A DNA stretch of 64,000 nt from Corticium candelabrum (GCF_963422355.1 NC_085098.1:6522265-6586264); one strand, 5' to 3'. Positions 12,427 to 25,815 are shown, numbered from the stretch's first letter. Numbers and translations: made by a program. The notes: generated from the sequence alone by a model not told the origin.

Positions 12427-15400
12427 TTACCTCACCGTATTGGTTGCTCGATTGGTGCACGTCTGACAACAAAACTTTCTTATGACTTTGTCATTGCAAC
12501 CATTCAGACACTCGGCCGTCAACAGCAGTTTACACACATTTGCGTCTCTATCACGACAACCTGAAACACGGCAAACGTCCTGTTAGCATCAGTTGGCGAA
12601 TGAATTAGTGCCACGTGTATCCACGCTCTTACACGGTCTTAACTTGCATGTACGCTCAGTCTCGGGCTTCGGACCGATGCAATTAGAGCTGCAAGTAACC
12701 GAGCGAATCTGGTTGCCTTTGTCGCAGGTCGTCGAGCACGCAGACCAGTTGCCAACTATCCAGTCGACTCTAGCAGTGGGAGCAGGAGCAACCGTCGATG
12801 TGACAGGAGGTGGTGTCTGTACAACGTCCGGGCATGCGCCGAGTGTGCACGGTTGAGTGGCGGGAATCGCACCGACGCAGTAGGCGGCGGCAACGTTCTT
12901 GCCGGTGCCACCGTTGCGGCACACAACTTTCCTCGTGGCGACACCTTTTCCACAGCTACTGCTGCAAGCAGACCACTTCTTTCCCACCCAATAGTAACTA
13001 TAAACAACAAGCCACGCTAGAAAAAAACTGTTAATTACAAGAAATCGTCACCGACCGCGTTATAGCACAATTGCGTCCATCGCATTCAGCTCTCTGACTG
13101 CGTGGAGCGATCTGACCGAAGCACATGGCAACGTCCACCTCAGCGCCAGAAGTTCGAACAACGCATCGTAAATCAGTCGTGGTAATGCCTACAATGTAAA
13201 AAATAGTTCAACTAAATTTAGAGATGCCGTGTTTAGGGTCGCCCTGGTATGGTTGCATCACTTGCATGTCTATATAAGTCTAACTGACCTTTACCGCAGC
13301 TTGTACTGCAGTCCGACCGTCTAGCATGCCACACATATGGATTCTCTTTCACTCGAACTGACCGCGGCGTGTCGTAGCTGTACTGAATTCCGAAGTAATC
13401 TCGAGAGCTGTGGTTGTACAGCATTTTGACAACCAAAGGCCGATTGATTGGTCCGTCAGCAGTCATACTTTCTGTCCTCCCAGGCAAGCGTTGGTAGAGA
13501 AATACGCTTCCTGCTACATTCGCTGTCTGCGACGCGGCGCCAATTTTGAAGTCACCGTTCAGTAAGTTTTTTCCGTCGACGTGTGCGAGAGCCAAGGTGA
13601 TAGCTGACGACGGGCGTATCTCAATAATTTTAATGTTACTAGCATGGGCAGGAATTTCCGTGACTCTGTAATATCCTGAAAAGAAACCAATGAGCTAGAC
13701 TACCTGTTTAGAGTGTCTTCATAGTGTTTGAGTGTGCTGTTGGCTACATACACACGCATGCGTAAGCAATGCAGACTGACTGACCTGACCACTCCTGCCG
13801 CACAATGTAAGTGCTCTTGTACGTATTGCAGTTTCTAGAACTGCCGTCTCCTCCACACACACCACAGCGATCAAACGTTTTGTGTGATCCCTGTTTATTG
13901 TCACAACCAACTGGCTGTAGAAAACAAGCCATTCAATAGACGCGGTGCTATGCTGCCAGGCATGGCTGTTCACTTACAAGACACTTTCCCCAAAAGCATC
14001 GGTCATTCGTTCTATTATTACAGAGAGTTCCTTCGGCTGCTTCGGGAGAGCGAAGAGTAAACTTGACGTATGATACTGATACACATAAAAGACGACACTC
14101 TAACTCCTTCTTAACTAAAATGTAACATTAATTAGTTAGACTACAGTACCCATATTGGTCACATGATCAATGGCAAACCGTTGTAGTCTGGTACGAGGCT
14201 AATTCCTCTCCTCAGGTTGTTATGAGCTCTACACTGCTGCCGACGATAATCGATGAGTCCAGGACAAGGCATGAAGTTGCAGAACTGAATGTCTGTAGAT
14301 ATTCCAGTACAATCTCGTCCACAGTTAGAGGGTCTAAATATACAGTGTAGCAAATGACAAAACGTTAATTATTTAATAATATCACTAATTTAATAATTAT
14401 TTAAAGATAATTTATTTAATTAATTAATTATAGTAATTAACTTAGTGAATGCTTGCCTAGGGTTGGAGCATGCTCTTTGTCTGTATCGAAATCCTCCACC
14501 GCATGTTCTACCACAGCGAGTGAAAGCCGACCACGCACTCCATTTCCCGTGATTGACGGGACTGTTCGGGTTCCGAATACACTGCTTTACTGTTGGACCT
14601 TCGGTTGTCAGCGGTGGAGTGGGAGACAACTCTTTCTTCTCGTGATTGAGAATGTCAGGATGAATGGTAATGGGATGGGCTGGAAGCAAGAGGCCTCTAA
14701 AGAAAGGTAAGTCTGGTTTGTGTAGTTGTGATACGGGCACACACCGTCGTTTGTAACACACCTAACAGAGTCACGTGATATAAATGCTGGTAGTTCGGCA
14801 ATTTGACATACTTTTCTTCCTAGCCAGGACGGAGCATCACACGATGTGCCATCTGCAGCACCTGTGTATGTAGTTACACAAGACTGATGTCGTTTGTCAT
14901 CACACCAAAGCCTGTGGCAAATATCGGCGTGTGCACTCCGTTCTTTGTTACAGTACGTTGCATTTTCGCCAAACGAAAACTTGCACTGTTGACTCCGACC
15001 ATAAAGGTATCCTGGATGTTCATAATAAGTTCTGCCAAAACCGTCTTCCCAAGCCCTGGGTGTATCCTTGAGACATCGTGGTTTATCTGATCTGCAGTCG
15101 TTTAGATTTGAAAACACTAATTTTATTTATTGTTGGAACAAAATGTTACATACTTGAGATAAGCCAAAAGGTATACTTTGCTGCAAATTGAGAATAGATG
15201 TATATTTTGAGCATTAGCTGTCGTGTATTTCATTAGGAAGCCATCTTGACTACGGCATTTTCCGTATGCGCCATCGTGCAGCATTCCAACACTAGAATAA
15301 TTAGACACAGCATTAAACTGTTGCCATAACAACAAATACAGCTCAATTAAATAAGTGCTATAGTGTACTTGTGCCCAACTTCATGGCCAAAAACAAAGCC

Positions 15401-17680
15401 AACGTGAAGGCCTCTGTCTGAAACAATTGATGTTGAGTACTTGTTAGAACACATTGCTCCGATCCAAGAACGACCTTCAAGAAATGAACGATATTCTCTA
15501 GGTGTCCATTCAGTTCTCAGCAAATCATGCAATCAACTTTAGCTTTACCCAGTTCCCAGCAATCAGCGTCTTCACCATAGCACATCCCACGTCTGTTGAG
15601 AAAAGATATATTAGAATGCTATACTTTCTACATAGAGTGTTGGTACACTGTACACACTCTGTTAATTTACATTCACCCTATAACGAAGATTGCATGATCA
15701 TAGTCAAGAGGATGCTTGTTTTCCGAGGAATTAGGCTTGTTCTTAGCCTGCCATTCAGTGAAAAGCACAAGCAATTTCTTTGAATCTTGACCCAATCCTG
15801 TTGTTAGTCCCAAACGAGTTTGTCCCTACAACTAGTATATACAAATACTATATAAAAATATCATGTTCGGTCACTTACAGTAAATGAAGTAAACAGTTGA
15901 ACTCTGGTGAGAACGAGGCGCACATTAAATCCCAGATTGCGAACATTATACAAGCTGCTTGCCTGTAATCAGTGATCAGTGAGAACCAGTGTCAAAACAA
16001 ACTAGATTGTGTTCGACTCATACGATATTCATCAGAGTGAGGATGTACTGTCTAACTTTCTGTACATCAGAGTTATGTTTCTTATACACATCGGCGTCTG
16101 TCACCACCAGGATTTCGGCAATATATCTATCTCCCAGATTGGAGCCCAAAGAGTCCATCACGTTTTCTAGTTGCAGACGACCCGTCTGAAGATCTACTTC
16201 AATTCTGCTTGCATTGTCGTACTTGGTTGCTGATATGCTTCCTATACGCAACATAGACTACACCACTTCAATCATCTAACATTATAATTGCTATCTATGC
16301 AAAAATACTTATTCCTACCGTGAACGCTGCATTCGGGTCTTCCAGAGCCTGATTGATCTTTCACTGCCCTCTTGTAAATCAAATGTGTATGATTGTCAGT
16401 ATTAAAGTTAGACGTCACTAGGTGATCGGGCAGAGGCTGCACAAACTTACTTCCTTCTTCGGTCACGATCACACCCATCTATAATTATTAACGTCAAGAC
16501 CAACAACAGCTGAAACGTGTGTATGCGAACGTAGTGCTTGCTACACTGTCGAGCGATCGTGTGGCTGTGAAAGCAGCCGTCACCTATCAGAACAAACGAG
16601 GTGTGTTGTATGGTACCGCACAGCACGGCACCGCATCCTACTGCAATTAAGCCAACACAAACGCCTGCTGTATGCAAACGGTCTCCTACTATCTAGTAGC
16701 TGTTATGCAGCACAGCATTTTGCCGTGTGCAAGTTGCTTACCAGTCCGTTGCAGTTGCTGATGGCTACGTGTGAGGCTGACGAATGGGTTGTTAGCTCGC
16801 CAACGAAGTGACACATCTGGAAGTCAAAATCTGTGTACACAGCGTTATCGTCCCCGTGTATCTGCATGAAGAAACCGGGAGAGATGAAGTCATTGCTCGA
16901 CTTGACGGTCAACCGATGACGCTCTCCAAACGCAGAGAACTGAAAGTGAGCGGAGATGTTGCGCACGACGTCGTGTTGATCGCGTCTGGCTCTCTTGTGT
17001 ACGGTATCAAGATCGTGAGTGACATAATACCCATTGTGATCGACCTGAAACGGCGTGAAAACGTCGTACTCAGGAACTGCAATGAGGGTACACGGTGTTG
17101 CTACACGACTAGAATATGACAGAAATCGCGCATACTGTCTGACTCTTGTCTAACTCCAAACAGCTCGTGCACATCTTTTGAAGTCATGGCGTGATGCAGC
17201 TGCAAACACAATGACATTGACAACTCACAGACATATACTGCTCAGGCAGCAACTTGAGACTAAACTCGCCAAACTGACCCGTATCGATGAAGCAAGAGAA
17301 ACTATGGTGGATAGCAAGAAAGAAGTCGACAGGAAATTCATGGTGAAGATACTAGGCCACGCTGCACATGTGATCGACGTAATGCTGTGTACTCGGTAGT
17401 AGGGTTGCATGCGACTCACCGCAGTCTTTCTGAGAAGTTCTACGGTCAGCAGCAGCAGCACCTCATACAATCGTGTTCGATCACACCACTGCCTTCCGTT
17501 ACTCTACTCACTTGCACTGACTCTTCAGCTAATTGAATTTGTATAGCAGCCTTCTGTCAAGTTATCTGATTGTTGTACTGTATGACAGCACGTACTTACA
17601 GCCAGAAATTTTATTATGATAAAGTCGTAGAGAAGAAGGATGTGACAGTTTGCACACTTTAGCCCCATATCTGGCGACAT
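12427..17680 (-). CDS. ADAMTS-type metalloprotease A
   Basis: This secreted zinc protease of the ADAMTS family would cleave matrix proteins. Order from the N-terminus: signal exon 17680 to about 17610 (MSPDMGLKCANCHILLLYDF..., ending in a gtaagt donor), prodomain (LHHAMTSKDVHELFG; RARRDQHDV; FQFSAFGERHRLTV, to about 16430), and catalytic domain (RYIAEILVVTDADVYKKH). The zinc site spans a splice junction to read HEVGHNVGMLHDG, followed by the Met-turn DGFLMK. Then come the disintegrin-like domain (ATYCNK, DICHRLWCDD), TSP1-1 (WSAWSAFTRCGRTCGGG), Cys-rich region (DRCGVCGGDG), spacer, three further TSP1 modules (12600-13350) and a PLAC-like six-Cys C-terminal exon at 12560-12427. The signal exon lies 0.45 kb upstream of exon 2 and is the least certain part. 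It is the first of four head-to-tail paralogues. Confidence 0.85.
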
Positions 17681-17837
17681 TTTTACAGCTCTTTCAGACA
17701 AGGGTTAATTAATTGATGGGTAATTTACCGCGTGTAAATTGACTATAATTAGTGGCTGCTTAATTAATGAATAGGACGCACAGAAATCAACCACAGCAAC
17801 CTCGAAGAAATGTATACAAGCAGTTAGCAGTCCCCTT

Positions 17838-18190
17838 GCTCTGTCTGTCTGCCTGTCTGTCCGTCCATCCGTCTGTCTGTCCGTGTGTCTGTCTGTCTGT
17901 CCGTCTGTCTGTCCGTCCATCCGTCTATCTGTCGGTGTGTCTGTCTGTCTGCCTGTCTGCCTGCCTGTGTGTGTGTCTGTCTGTCCGTCCGTCTATCTGT
18001 CTGTGTCCGTCTGTCTGTCTGCCTGCCTGTGTCTGTGTGTGTGTGTGTCTGTCCGTGTGTCTGTCTGTCTGTCCGTGTCTGTCTGTCTGTCTGTGTGTCT
18101 GTCCGTGTGTCTGTCTGTCCGTCCGTCTGTGTGTCTGTCCATCCGTCTGTGTGTCTGTCCATCCGTCTGTGTTTCTGTCTGTCTGTCTAA
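17838..18190. repeat. CTGT/CCGT tetranucleotide minisatellite between ADAMTS A and B
   Basis: About 350 bp of CTGT units mixed with CCGT, CCAT and TGTG variants. It is open in several frames on both strands only because the unit lacks stops, so it is not coding. It sits in the 827-bp gap between the start of gene A and the stop of gene B. The rest of that gap shows nothing recognisable. Confidence 0.9.
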
Positions 18191-18507
18191 AATTACAAAA
18201 CACCTTATAGACAGTTTGTCATCATTTCTATTTATCTTCAGTATCTATTTGCTGTAATTGAACACAATCCATCATATGCATATCCAACAACCTACAGCAG
18301 TATTGTAATCCCCAGGCTAGAAGTAACAGATGCATGACAGTGAGTCAACTGAAATGCACGCGTCATATACAACTATCATGACACAACTCACATATCTATT
18401 ATTTCCTACACAGAACCATACTGACAACCACTCTATAAAACATGATCCAATCTAGATAAGCTGTCGAAACGATTCCAATACAAAACACAATCACCAGACT
18501 GATAAGC

Positions 18508-21500
18508 TCAGTTACAATTTCCAGGTCGACACTTTCTGTGTCTCTTTGGCTTCGGTTTTTTGCATTTAACACTCTTGACCGTTCTGTTACATTTAATAGT
18601 GCGTTTCTGGGTCCCTTTACCACAAGTGACAGAACACTAACACACAAGTACAACACAGATTAGCACCACTGCTGCAAAAGCATCAAACACACAAACACTT
18701 ACAGGAGACCAGTCTGATAGAACCCAAACAGAACAAACAAATGTGTTGCATTCCTGAATCGTGGTGGGTTTTGGCAGATCCATGCAATCACTGTCAGTTG
18801 TCTTTTTCAAAGTAACGGAATCACGACACACAATCCTCCTAGTTTGATATCCACCTCCACAAGTTTGATTACATTTTCCATAGTCTTTGGGCTTCCAAAA
18901 GAATGTTCTTTGTTGTTGTATAGGTGGAGTAACATACGTGTAACGAAGCCCAAAGTGAGGACCTCTGCCACCAAATATAACTACCTACAAAATTACAGAA
19001 TAATTGTTTTTGTTCTTTACTGTATTGGTATAGCAAACATCAATTGCTTGCCTCTAGCTGAACATCTTCTGTTGTAGGTCCTTCGGCAACAAGAACTTCA
19101 GGTTTGCCAGACGGTCGATCGTATTCAAATATTGTACCAGCAAACGTGGCAATAGTATACGAATAGATTACGTTACCAAGAACACGTTGGCCATTCACAG
19201 AAGCAGCTGTGAAGTAAACAGGTAATTACTGAAGAAAAGTGAAATAAAACATATGACTAACATACCGAATGCAATAACTTTAGAAAACTGAATCTCCTCG
19301 ACTCGAATGTTTCTTGCTCCAGCTGGGATGACATGAACGGGATAGTATCCTGCAATGTTGAGATGCCAATCAACAGCTGTCTTGGCCATTATCACACACT
19401 GTCGACTTACCACTCCGTGTCTGCTGCTGAGTGTATTGCCCTCTTCTGACAGTACACGTGTTGCCATTGCCCCCACACACACCGCAAATATCAAACACGA
19501 CACTCGAGTTAAGTTTATAATCACAACCAACAGCCTGCAACGAGAATATCACGATGTTTAATCCTAGAAGCTCAAAAGTATGACATTCATTCAAACCTGA
19601 CAGTCACCTCTGTAACAACGATCGTTAGTATTCGTGTATTTATGACATTTAGTGCCATCTGCCACATCAGAGCCACGATACATTGTTCGTGTGCTCGAAG
19701 AATAACAGAGCAGCCTGCAAGGTTCACGCTGACTTTCTGAAGCTACAACAAACATTTACCACTCAATATGACAATCCCTTCTGTCACAGAATTATCTTAC
19801 TAAGATATACAGGAGAGAGATCAGTTACTTCCACACGGGCATTGAGTGCAGCACACTGATCAGCTCGATAATCTGAACCTCCCTGACACGGCTGTGAAAC
19901 AATCAACATGCATGACGAACTAAAGTAATTTAACAGTCTAATCAAGTCACTGCTCTTACTGCAATATTGCAGATTACAGTTTGTGTTGATTCGCCTTCAC
20001 AGTCTTCACCACAATTGTCAGGGCTAAATATAAAAACAGATCAAAAAATTTACATTTGCTTACAAATGAAGATATAACCTTGGATTGTTGCAAATTCGCT
20101 TCTGAACCTTAAACCCTCCACCACAAGAACGTGAACAAGGCTGGTCATCCTGCCAAGGACCCCAATTGCCATTAGTAATTGGACGAGTAGGGTCTGCTTC
20201 ACATAATGGTCCATTGCAAAGAGTTGGAAGAGGCAGTAATGGTGGAAGCATTGAGTCTGTGGTCACACATTGCCGTTCTCTAGAGCAAACCTAACCCAAA
20301 AAACAACACATGAATAAACATGTAATGATATGTATTGCAATTAACTACCTTTCCATCTGATGTGCAACGAGTTCCAACTGCAGCACCAACAAATGCACTA
20401 ATACAACTTCCAGGACGACCAGGATTCATGCACCACAATCTTGTGCAAATTTCCTAATTAACAAATATGATTGTCACACTCTCACTTCTGCTCTACCGAC
20501 AAGTCATCTTACGTTTTCAGCACCTCTACAAAACCCTTTGCTTCCAGGGAATCCCAATTGGCATTGAACGTCTCGATTGTAAATTTGGCCGGCAAGCTTG
20601 GTGTTTTTCCTCTGTCCAAAGTTTGCCTGAATAACTCCTGGGCAATCCTTCAAACACACCAGACCATTTTTCCTACAAAACCATGCAATGATTAGATGTA
20701 ATCTAGGATGAAAAAATGTCTTAGTTGCTACTTTATGTTATCCAGAAGATAAGCCTTGCTACAAGATGACCACAAGTATATTTGGCTTGCACCAGCAGTC
20801 GATGGGGCCATAATGAACCCATCTCTATCACTACAATGGCCGTCCTTACCATCATGATACATTCCCAAACTAAAGTTAGAGCAATACAAAGACATGAGAA
20901 ATGCGTCATACATATCCACTGTAATCTTATAAACTGACTTATGTCCCAGTTCATGAGCAAACACAAATCCCAGTTGCATGCCCTTGTCTGCATTCACTGA
21001 AGCGGCATATTTCCCTTGTCTGCTACAGACAGAACCAATCCATGCTCGTCCCAGTTCAAAACAGTCTCTATCGACACCGTAACACATTCCCTTCCTGTAT
21101 AAAACACACATTCACAGACAAATAATAATTTAATTGAAAAGTTATTCGTACGATATAAAGAGAAATGCATGATCATAATGAAGTGGATCACTGTCATTGG
21201 CAACATATCGTGAAGGATCCGACTGCCAGCGACTAAACCCTTCAAGATTGTTCTTTGAATCATGTGTAATGAACAAATTTTGCTTTTCCTCAGTCTACCA
21301 ATTCAAGAAAACAATAACGTCACATGTGTTTTAGGTAAAGTCACATGTTCCCACCTCCTTATCAGTAAACATATATATTCTAGTCAACACAAGACGAACA
21401 TTGAATCCTAAAACATCCAGGTTGTACATACTTGAGGCCTGCAAAAATTTGATAAGAAACCAAATCCAACCAAGCTAAGAAAGAAATTTTACTAGGTTCA

Positions 21501-22585
21501 TTAGAGTGGCAACGTAGCGTGTCAGTTTCTTAGCATCCCTGCCATGTTTCTCATACAGACCACTGTCGGTTACTACAAACCCCTCAATGACATATCGAGT
21601 GCGCTGTTGATCAATGGATTCTCCTCTTTTAGTGCTGTTGAAATAAGAAGAACTGGTGTTTTCATAAGACGGAGGAATTGATCCCTCAACACTACAGGCA
21701 TATGTAATATTCTCTCTGCTTGATGTTGTTGGAGACGTACTACGTTGTTCAGCTGCTCTCTTATAAACAACATGAGTGTGACCAGAATTATTTGCTACAA
21801 AGTTCACAAGATGATCAGGAAGACGCTGAAGCATCAGTTGTGTACTGTTCGTTGCAATTAGACCAGCCTAAAATACAGTACAAAATGTTTCAAATAACAC
21901 AGCATGATTAGTATCTTTGCATCCGCTCTTCGGCATCAGAAACGCAAGACATTATGCAGGCAGACAAGTGTGCAAGCAAGCAGACTGCAGACATTTCTTA
22001 GGACCTAGACGTAGAGTCATACACGTACCAGTCCACCGTCACAGTCACTAACTGCAACGTGAGAAGGCGAATGAGATTTCAATTTTCCCGTGAAATGGCA
22101 GTGCTCAGCGATATCGAAGTCCAACTTCGATTCTCCGTTCGGTCCCGCGACTTGTACAAAAAATCCAGGAGTCAACAGGTCCGAGTTGTGTTTCACTTGC
22201 AGATGGTAATCTTCTCCAAAAGCAGAAACTTTGAAGTAAACGAAATCATCAACATCTCTTCGCTTCCGGCTGTGTGGAGAACCATTTTCATCAGCTTCGA
22301 AAGGTGTGGTCAAATCATATTCGGGAGCTACAATAACCCGGATATCAGACGGGCAAACTCACATGCAGGAGAAACGACACGGCTGTACAAGTACACGTAC
22401 TTTCTTGGAATGGAGTTGCTCCAAGTAGGTGAGCTCTTTCATCTTCCGTCATATGAAGATGAAGCTGCTAAGGACAGCATCTAAAGTCAGATGTAAACAA
22501 CGCTCTATCCCAGCAGTCATCGACTTGCCTGTTGAGGTATGGCTAGTGCCGCGGCGTAGACTGAGAATAAGACGAGCCACTGCAT
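18508..22585 (-). CDS. ADAMTS-type metalloprotease B
   Basis: The start MQWLVLFSVYAAALAIPQQ (22585 down to about 22529) is a clear signal peptide exon. The prodomain follows (LHLHMTEDERAHLLG; furin-like SRKRRD; YFKVSAFGEDYHLQV). The catalytic domain starts near 21620 (RYVIEGFVVTDSGLYEKHG). The zinc site, joined across an intron, reads HELGHNLGMYHDG, with Met-turn DGFIMAP. Further on are the disintegrin-like region, TSP1-1 (WGPWQDDQPCSRSCGGG near 20130), the Cys-rich domain with a GVCGGNG motif near 19460, a spacer and two TSP1 repeats (KCNQTCGGG near 18870; CSVTCGKG near 18620). The protein ends right after the last TSP1 (KCRPGNCN, stop at 18508) and lacks the PLAC-like exon of A, C and D. 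With three TSP1 modules it is the most divergent member of the array. Confidence 0.85.
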
Positions 22586-23610
22586 TCTGGTGCTTGTCGC
22601 AGTCTGAACTGAGGCACCTGTTGCATGTGTTGTTATATGTAGGTGTTCTTGTGTGTGGGGGCGATAATTATTCAGTGGCGGTTTGTTGCAGAGATACGTC
22701 ATCATCGTTGTGTGTGACGTAACTTATAATTATAGTTCCACTACTACTGTACAAGCGCATCATGATACATCAAGCATCAAGGGTGATAGATATGACACTA
22801 GCTCAGGTCGACAGTGAGTGAAGATAGTAAGGTACAAGGTATGTACTGCAGGTGTGCATACAAAACAGATGAGAGACTAGATGGATTGTATTTAGGGTTA
22901 AGGTCTACAGGATGAGGCAAAGTGCACCATCTATGCAATTTCCTTATTAGTACGTATTAGGGGAATGATATCAAATTGTGGCTAGAGAAAACTTGTTTGT
23001 GGAATGACCACAGATTGTGGTCAAGAAACAGTAGGTGTGAATGTACATCATCTCAGATGTTTCTACCTACATCTTGGTGAACTTTTACTAGGAACTACCT
23101 AACATCATAGCCAGTGTAATCTCTATATATAACCAGACTAAGTCATAACGATATGATTAAAGTGCTTTTTATGAATACTAAGAGCATAGGATTGCTCTAG
23201 ATAAGAAATAGATACTGTAGTTGTTTGTAGGTGTTTATGCAATTACTGTAATTGTTTTGGTTTGGAGAAGTAGCACCATATTAAGCACTGCACTTCCTTT
23301 GCTGACCACCAGTAATTGTATTAATTAATTAACAACTTGAACGTGTTATCTTATAACACATATATGCAGGTATACATAAGGCTTTGTTCTGAATTGCTTC
23401 TTTGAAATATGAGCGGTCAGTTTATCAATGTTTTTTAGAGTGCTCTTGTCAGGTATTGCTGTAACTTGGCACAGTACAAGTTTTTTTATTCAAAAATCTA
23501 TTGTAGTTCTTGTTTTACCGTAGGTGCCGAAGTGATTAGGGAAAGTAAGCCTGCTTTTAGTAGACCAATGATCAACCTACTAACCTAGCGCGCTAGGGGT
23601 AGATTGTCTA
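22586..23610. other. Intergenic, AT-rich, no gene seen
   Basis: This is the upstream region of ADAMTS B. Both strands were checked; only short random ORFs are present and no RNA gene or repeat was recognised. Confidence 0.6.
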
Positions 23611-23661
23611 AATAGACTCTTTCTGCGGGCGTGGCACTAACAACGTCATCGCGGCTTCCGG
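23611..23661 (+). repeat. ~50-bp block, left copy (inverted partner at 31524-31573)
   Basis: The sequence AATAGACTCTTTCTGCGGGC... to ...GCGGCTTCCGG is matched in inverted orientation at 31524-31573 with about four differences. The two copies bracket the whole transposon region. It may be a terminal inverted repeat of the composite element or a repeat into which elements inserted at CCGG. Confidence 0.7.
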
Positions 23662-25365
23662 AACACTTGGGTGCTACTGTACTTTGGCGTTTGTTAACCG
23701 CGTGAGTTTGTAGCGAAAGCGACCAGTTTTCTTTTCAACTTTTACTAGCGCGTATAGCAATGTATCGAATCAGGTAAGGCCTTATTAGGACCCGACTCTT
23801 GTGTGTTTTGCATCTTTTGCAGACACGAACAACCATTTTCTGATCTCTGTCGTGACTCTGCCACGTCTTTTTGAGTGTTAATGTAACATCGGGACTTGAC
23901 AGACGCGAACTGTGGGTACAAACTTGCGTACGTAGTACGATATCGATTATGATAAATGTGTTCTGCGCGCCTGTGATATACGCACTTACCAGATGGTTTG
24001 GTTTGCACCTCCTGAATACTTCCTAGAATTTGCGTCGTCTAGGGAATGACCGACGTGAAGAGGAAGTCTTTAGACTATTCTGGTGGTATTCTTACTGAGA
24101 GGTAGGAAGGGAATGCATGGTTTCATCTTGAGTTCTGACTGTGCAATGCATCATTTTGGGAGCTGCAGCAGGAATTGAAGGAAAAGCAGAACTGCATCAT
24201 GTTACTTGAACGGCGAATGAGGATGGAAGGGAATTGAAGAGTTGAGGCAATTCAGGATAATGATGAAAATACCTTTTTATTACACAGGATTCTGCAGTTA
24301 AATAATTTTTTAAGTTGTTAAAGTATGCTGCCAGTTCACTTAATTAAATACTGGTCAAAGAGACATACAACATTTGCAGACAGCCAATCAAAGAAACAAC
24401 TTTCTCTTACCTTTGAATGAGTTTTTTCTAACTATAGTTCGTCTTCCTATGGGCCTAGAGATGAAAGACCTTTCTCTTGTTCACAACATTTATCACATGG
24501 ATCAACTTTCTGTATTATTGTTTGAATGACATCGACTGGTGGTTGCCAAGAAATACTGTACATTAAAGTCTACTACAATCATTTTGAGAGATTTCTTCAG
24601 AAATGACCTGCATCATTGGTGCAACGGAAATATTAATTAGCAGAACGTCCTTCAGATAGGTGTTTGCAGTCATCTTTTTTCTCAGGCTATAAACACCACC
24701 ACACTGTTTAGGCATTGGTTGCAATACATCATGTATCCCATCTGCTCATGTCATGTTTGTATCACAACTATTTACTGGTGGCACATCATACAGGAACTTA
24801 CCAAGCAGTCTATTTAGAAATATATTGTGTTAATTAATACAGTACAATTAATGGTAATGATATCAATTATTGTTTGTATATATTATATATGTCAATATAT
24901 TGGCCTCACTATCATTCTGGGCTACTGTGTCACATGCTCCAGGAGACAACACACTGCCACTTGCTGTTCACCTTCATATTTATGGTGTAGTAATAATACT
25001 CAATTACTCACAGCAATTTACCGACCTGCTACCTACCTGCTACCTACACTACAACGTCCAACACACACAAAACACGTATCCTACTACGTACGCAAGTTTG
25101 TACCCACAGTTCACGTCTGTCAAGTCCCAATGTTACATTAGCACTCAAAATGACGTGGCAGAGTCACGACAGAGATCAGAAAATGGTTCATGTCTGCAAA
25201 AGACGCAAAACACACAAGAGTCGGGTCCTAATAAGGCCTTACCTGATTCGATACATCGCTATATGCGCTAGTAAAGTTCGAAAAGAAAACTGGTTGCTTT
25301 CGCTACAAACTCACGCGGTTAACAGACGCCAAGATATCAAAGTAGCACCCAAGTGTTGCGGTTTA
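23658..25365. mobile_element. Foldback DNA transposon with ~285-bp terminal inverted repeats
   Basis: The left arm (23658-23942) and right arm (25077-25365) are reverse complements at roughly 93-95% identity by eye. Both start AACACTTGGGTGCTAC and end at GTTCTACTACGTACGCAAG-like sequence. Flanks are CCGG on the left and GCGG (reading CCGC in reverse complement) on the right. Each arm carries a matching ATG...CAG|GTAAGGCC...TTTTGCAG exon-intron-like segment. The interior (23943-25076) has small coding-like pieces (MTDVKRKSLDYSGGILTER near 24048; ELKEKQNCIMLLERRMR near 24175) but no transposase, so the element looks non-autonomous. Confidence 0.75.
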
Positions 25366-25572
25366 TGTTGGTGCCAAAAAGAACCAACATAGAGTGGTCC
25401 TCTTTACAGAGGACCACAAACTGCAAGTATTCAGAGTTGCCATGACTCTCCTCATGGAGGACACTTTGGCAGAAGAAAAACTCTGCAAAAGATCGAGGAA
25501 AGATTCTACTGGCTAACAATGACTGCATATGTTTACGATCAGGTTACATACAACAGTTATATACATACAGAC

Positions 25573-25815
25573 AGACAGTTAGAGAAGCATGTATGGAAAT
25601 TGCTAAATTGAGCCAGTTTCTTGGTGACCAACTTGTGTCTCTAAATGATCCAGTTTGGGATGTTGCTCTTGAGATATTGTCATGTATCACGAATCAACCA
25701 TCTGGCAAGGGTAATCTTTCCTAGTCATCTCTTACCGGCTGCCACTCTGCATGATCGGCTAATCAAATCCACATTTGAAAATGTAATTAAGTGCTACAAC
25801 ATTGGAGAGTATAAG
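25573..25815 (+). pseudogene. Unidentified coding fragment inside the first transposase intron
   Basis: Two protein-like stretches follow each other with a one-base frame change near 25700: REACMEIAKLSQFLGDQLV... (LNDPVWDVALEILSC) and HLARVIFPSHLLPAATLHDR...(STFENVIKCYNIGEYK, stop). Composition and periodicity look like a conserved helical protein, but I do not recognise the family. Neither stretch belongs to the integrase, so a captured piece of another gene is possible. Confidence 0.4.

Noticed and set aside
17767..18210. Cys/Ser/Val-rich and Thr/Asp/Arg/Gln-rich ORFs on both strands
   Set aside because: Artefacts of the CTGT/CCGT minisatellite.
22059..22722. Plus-strand ORFs of 97-141 codons
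   Set aside because: They are antisense to the prodomain and signal exons of ADAMTS B and have no recognisable product.
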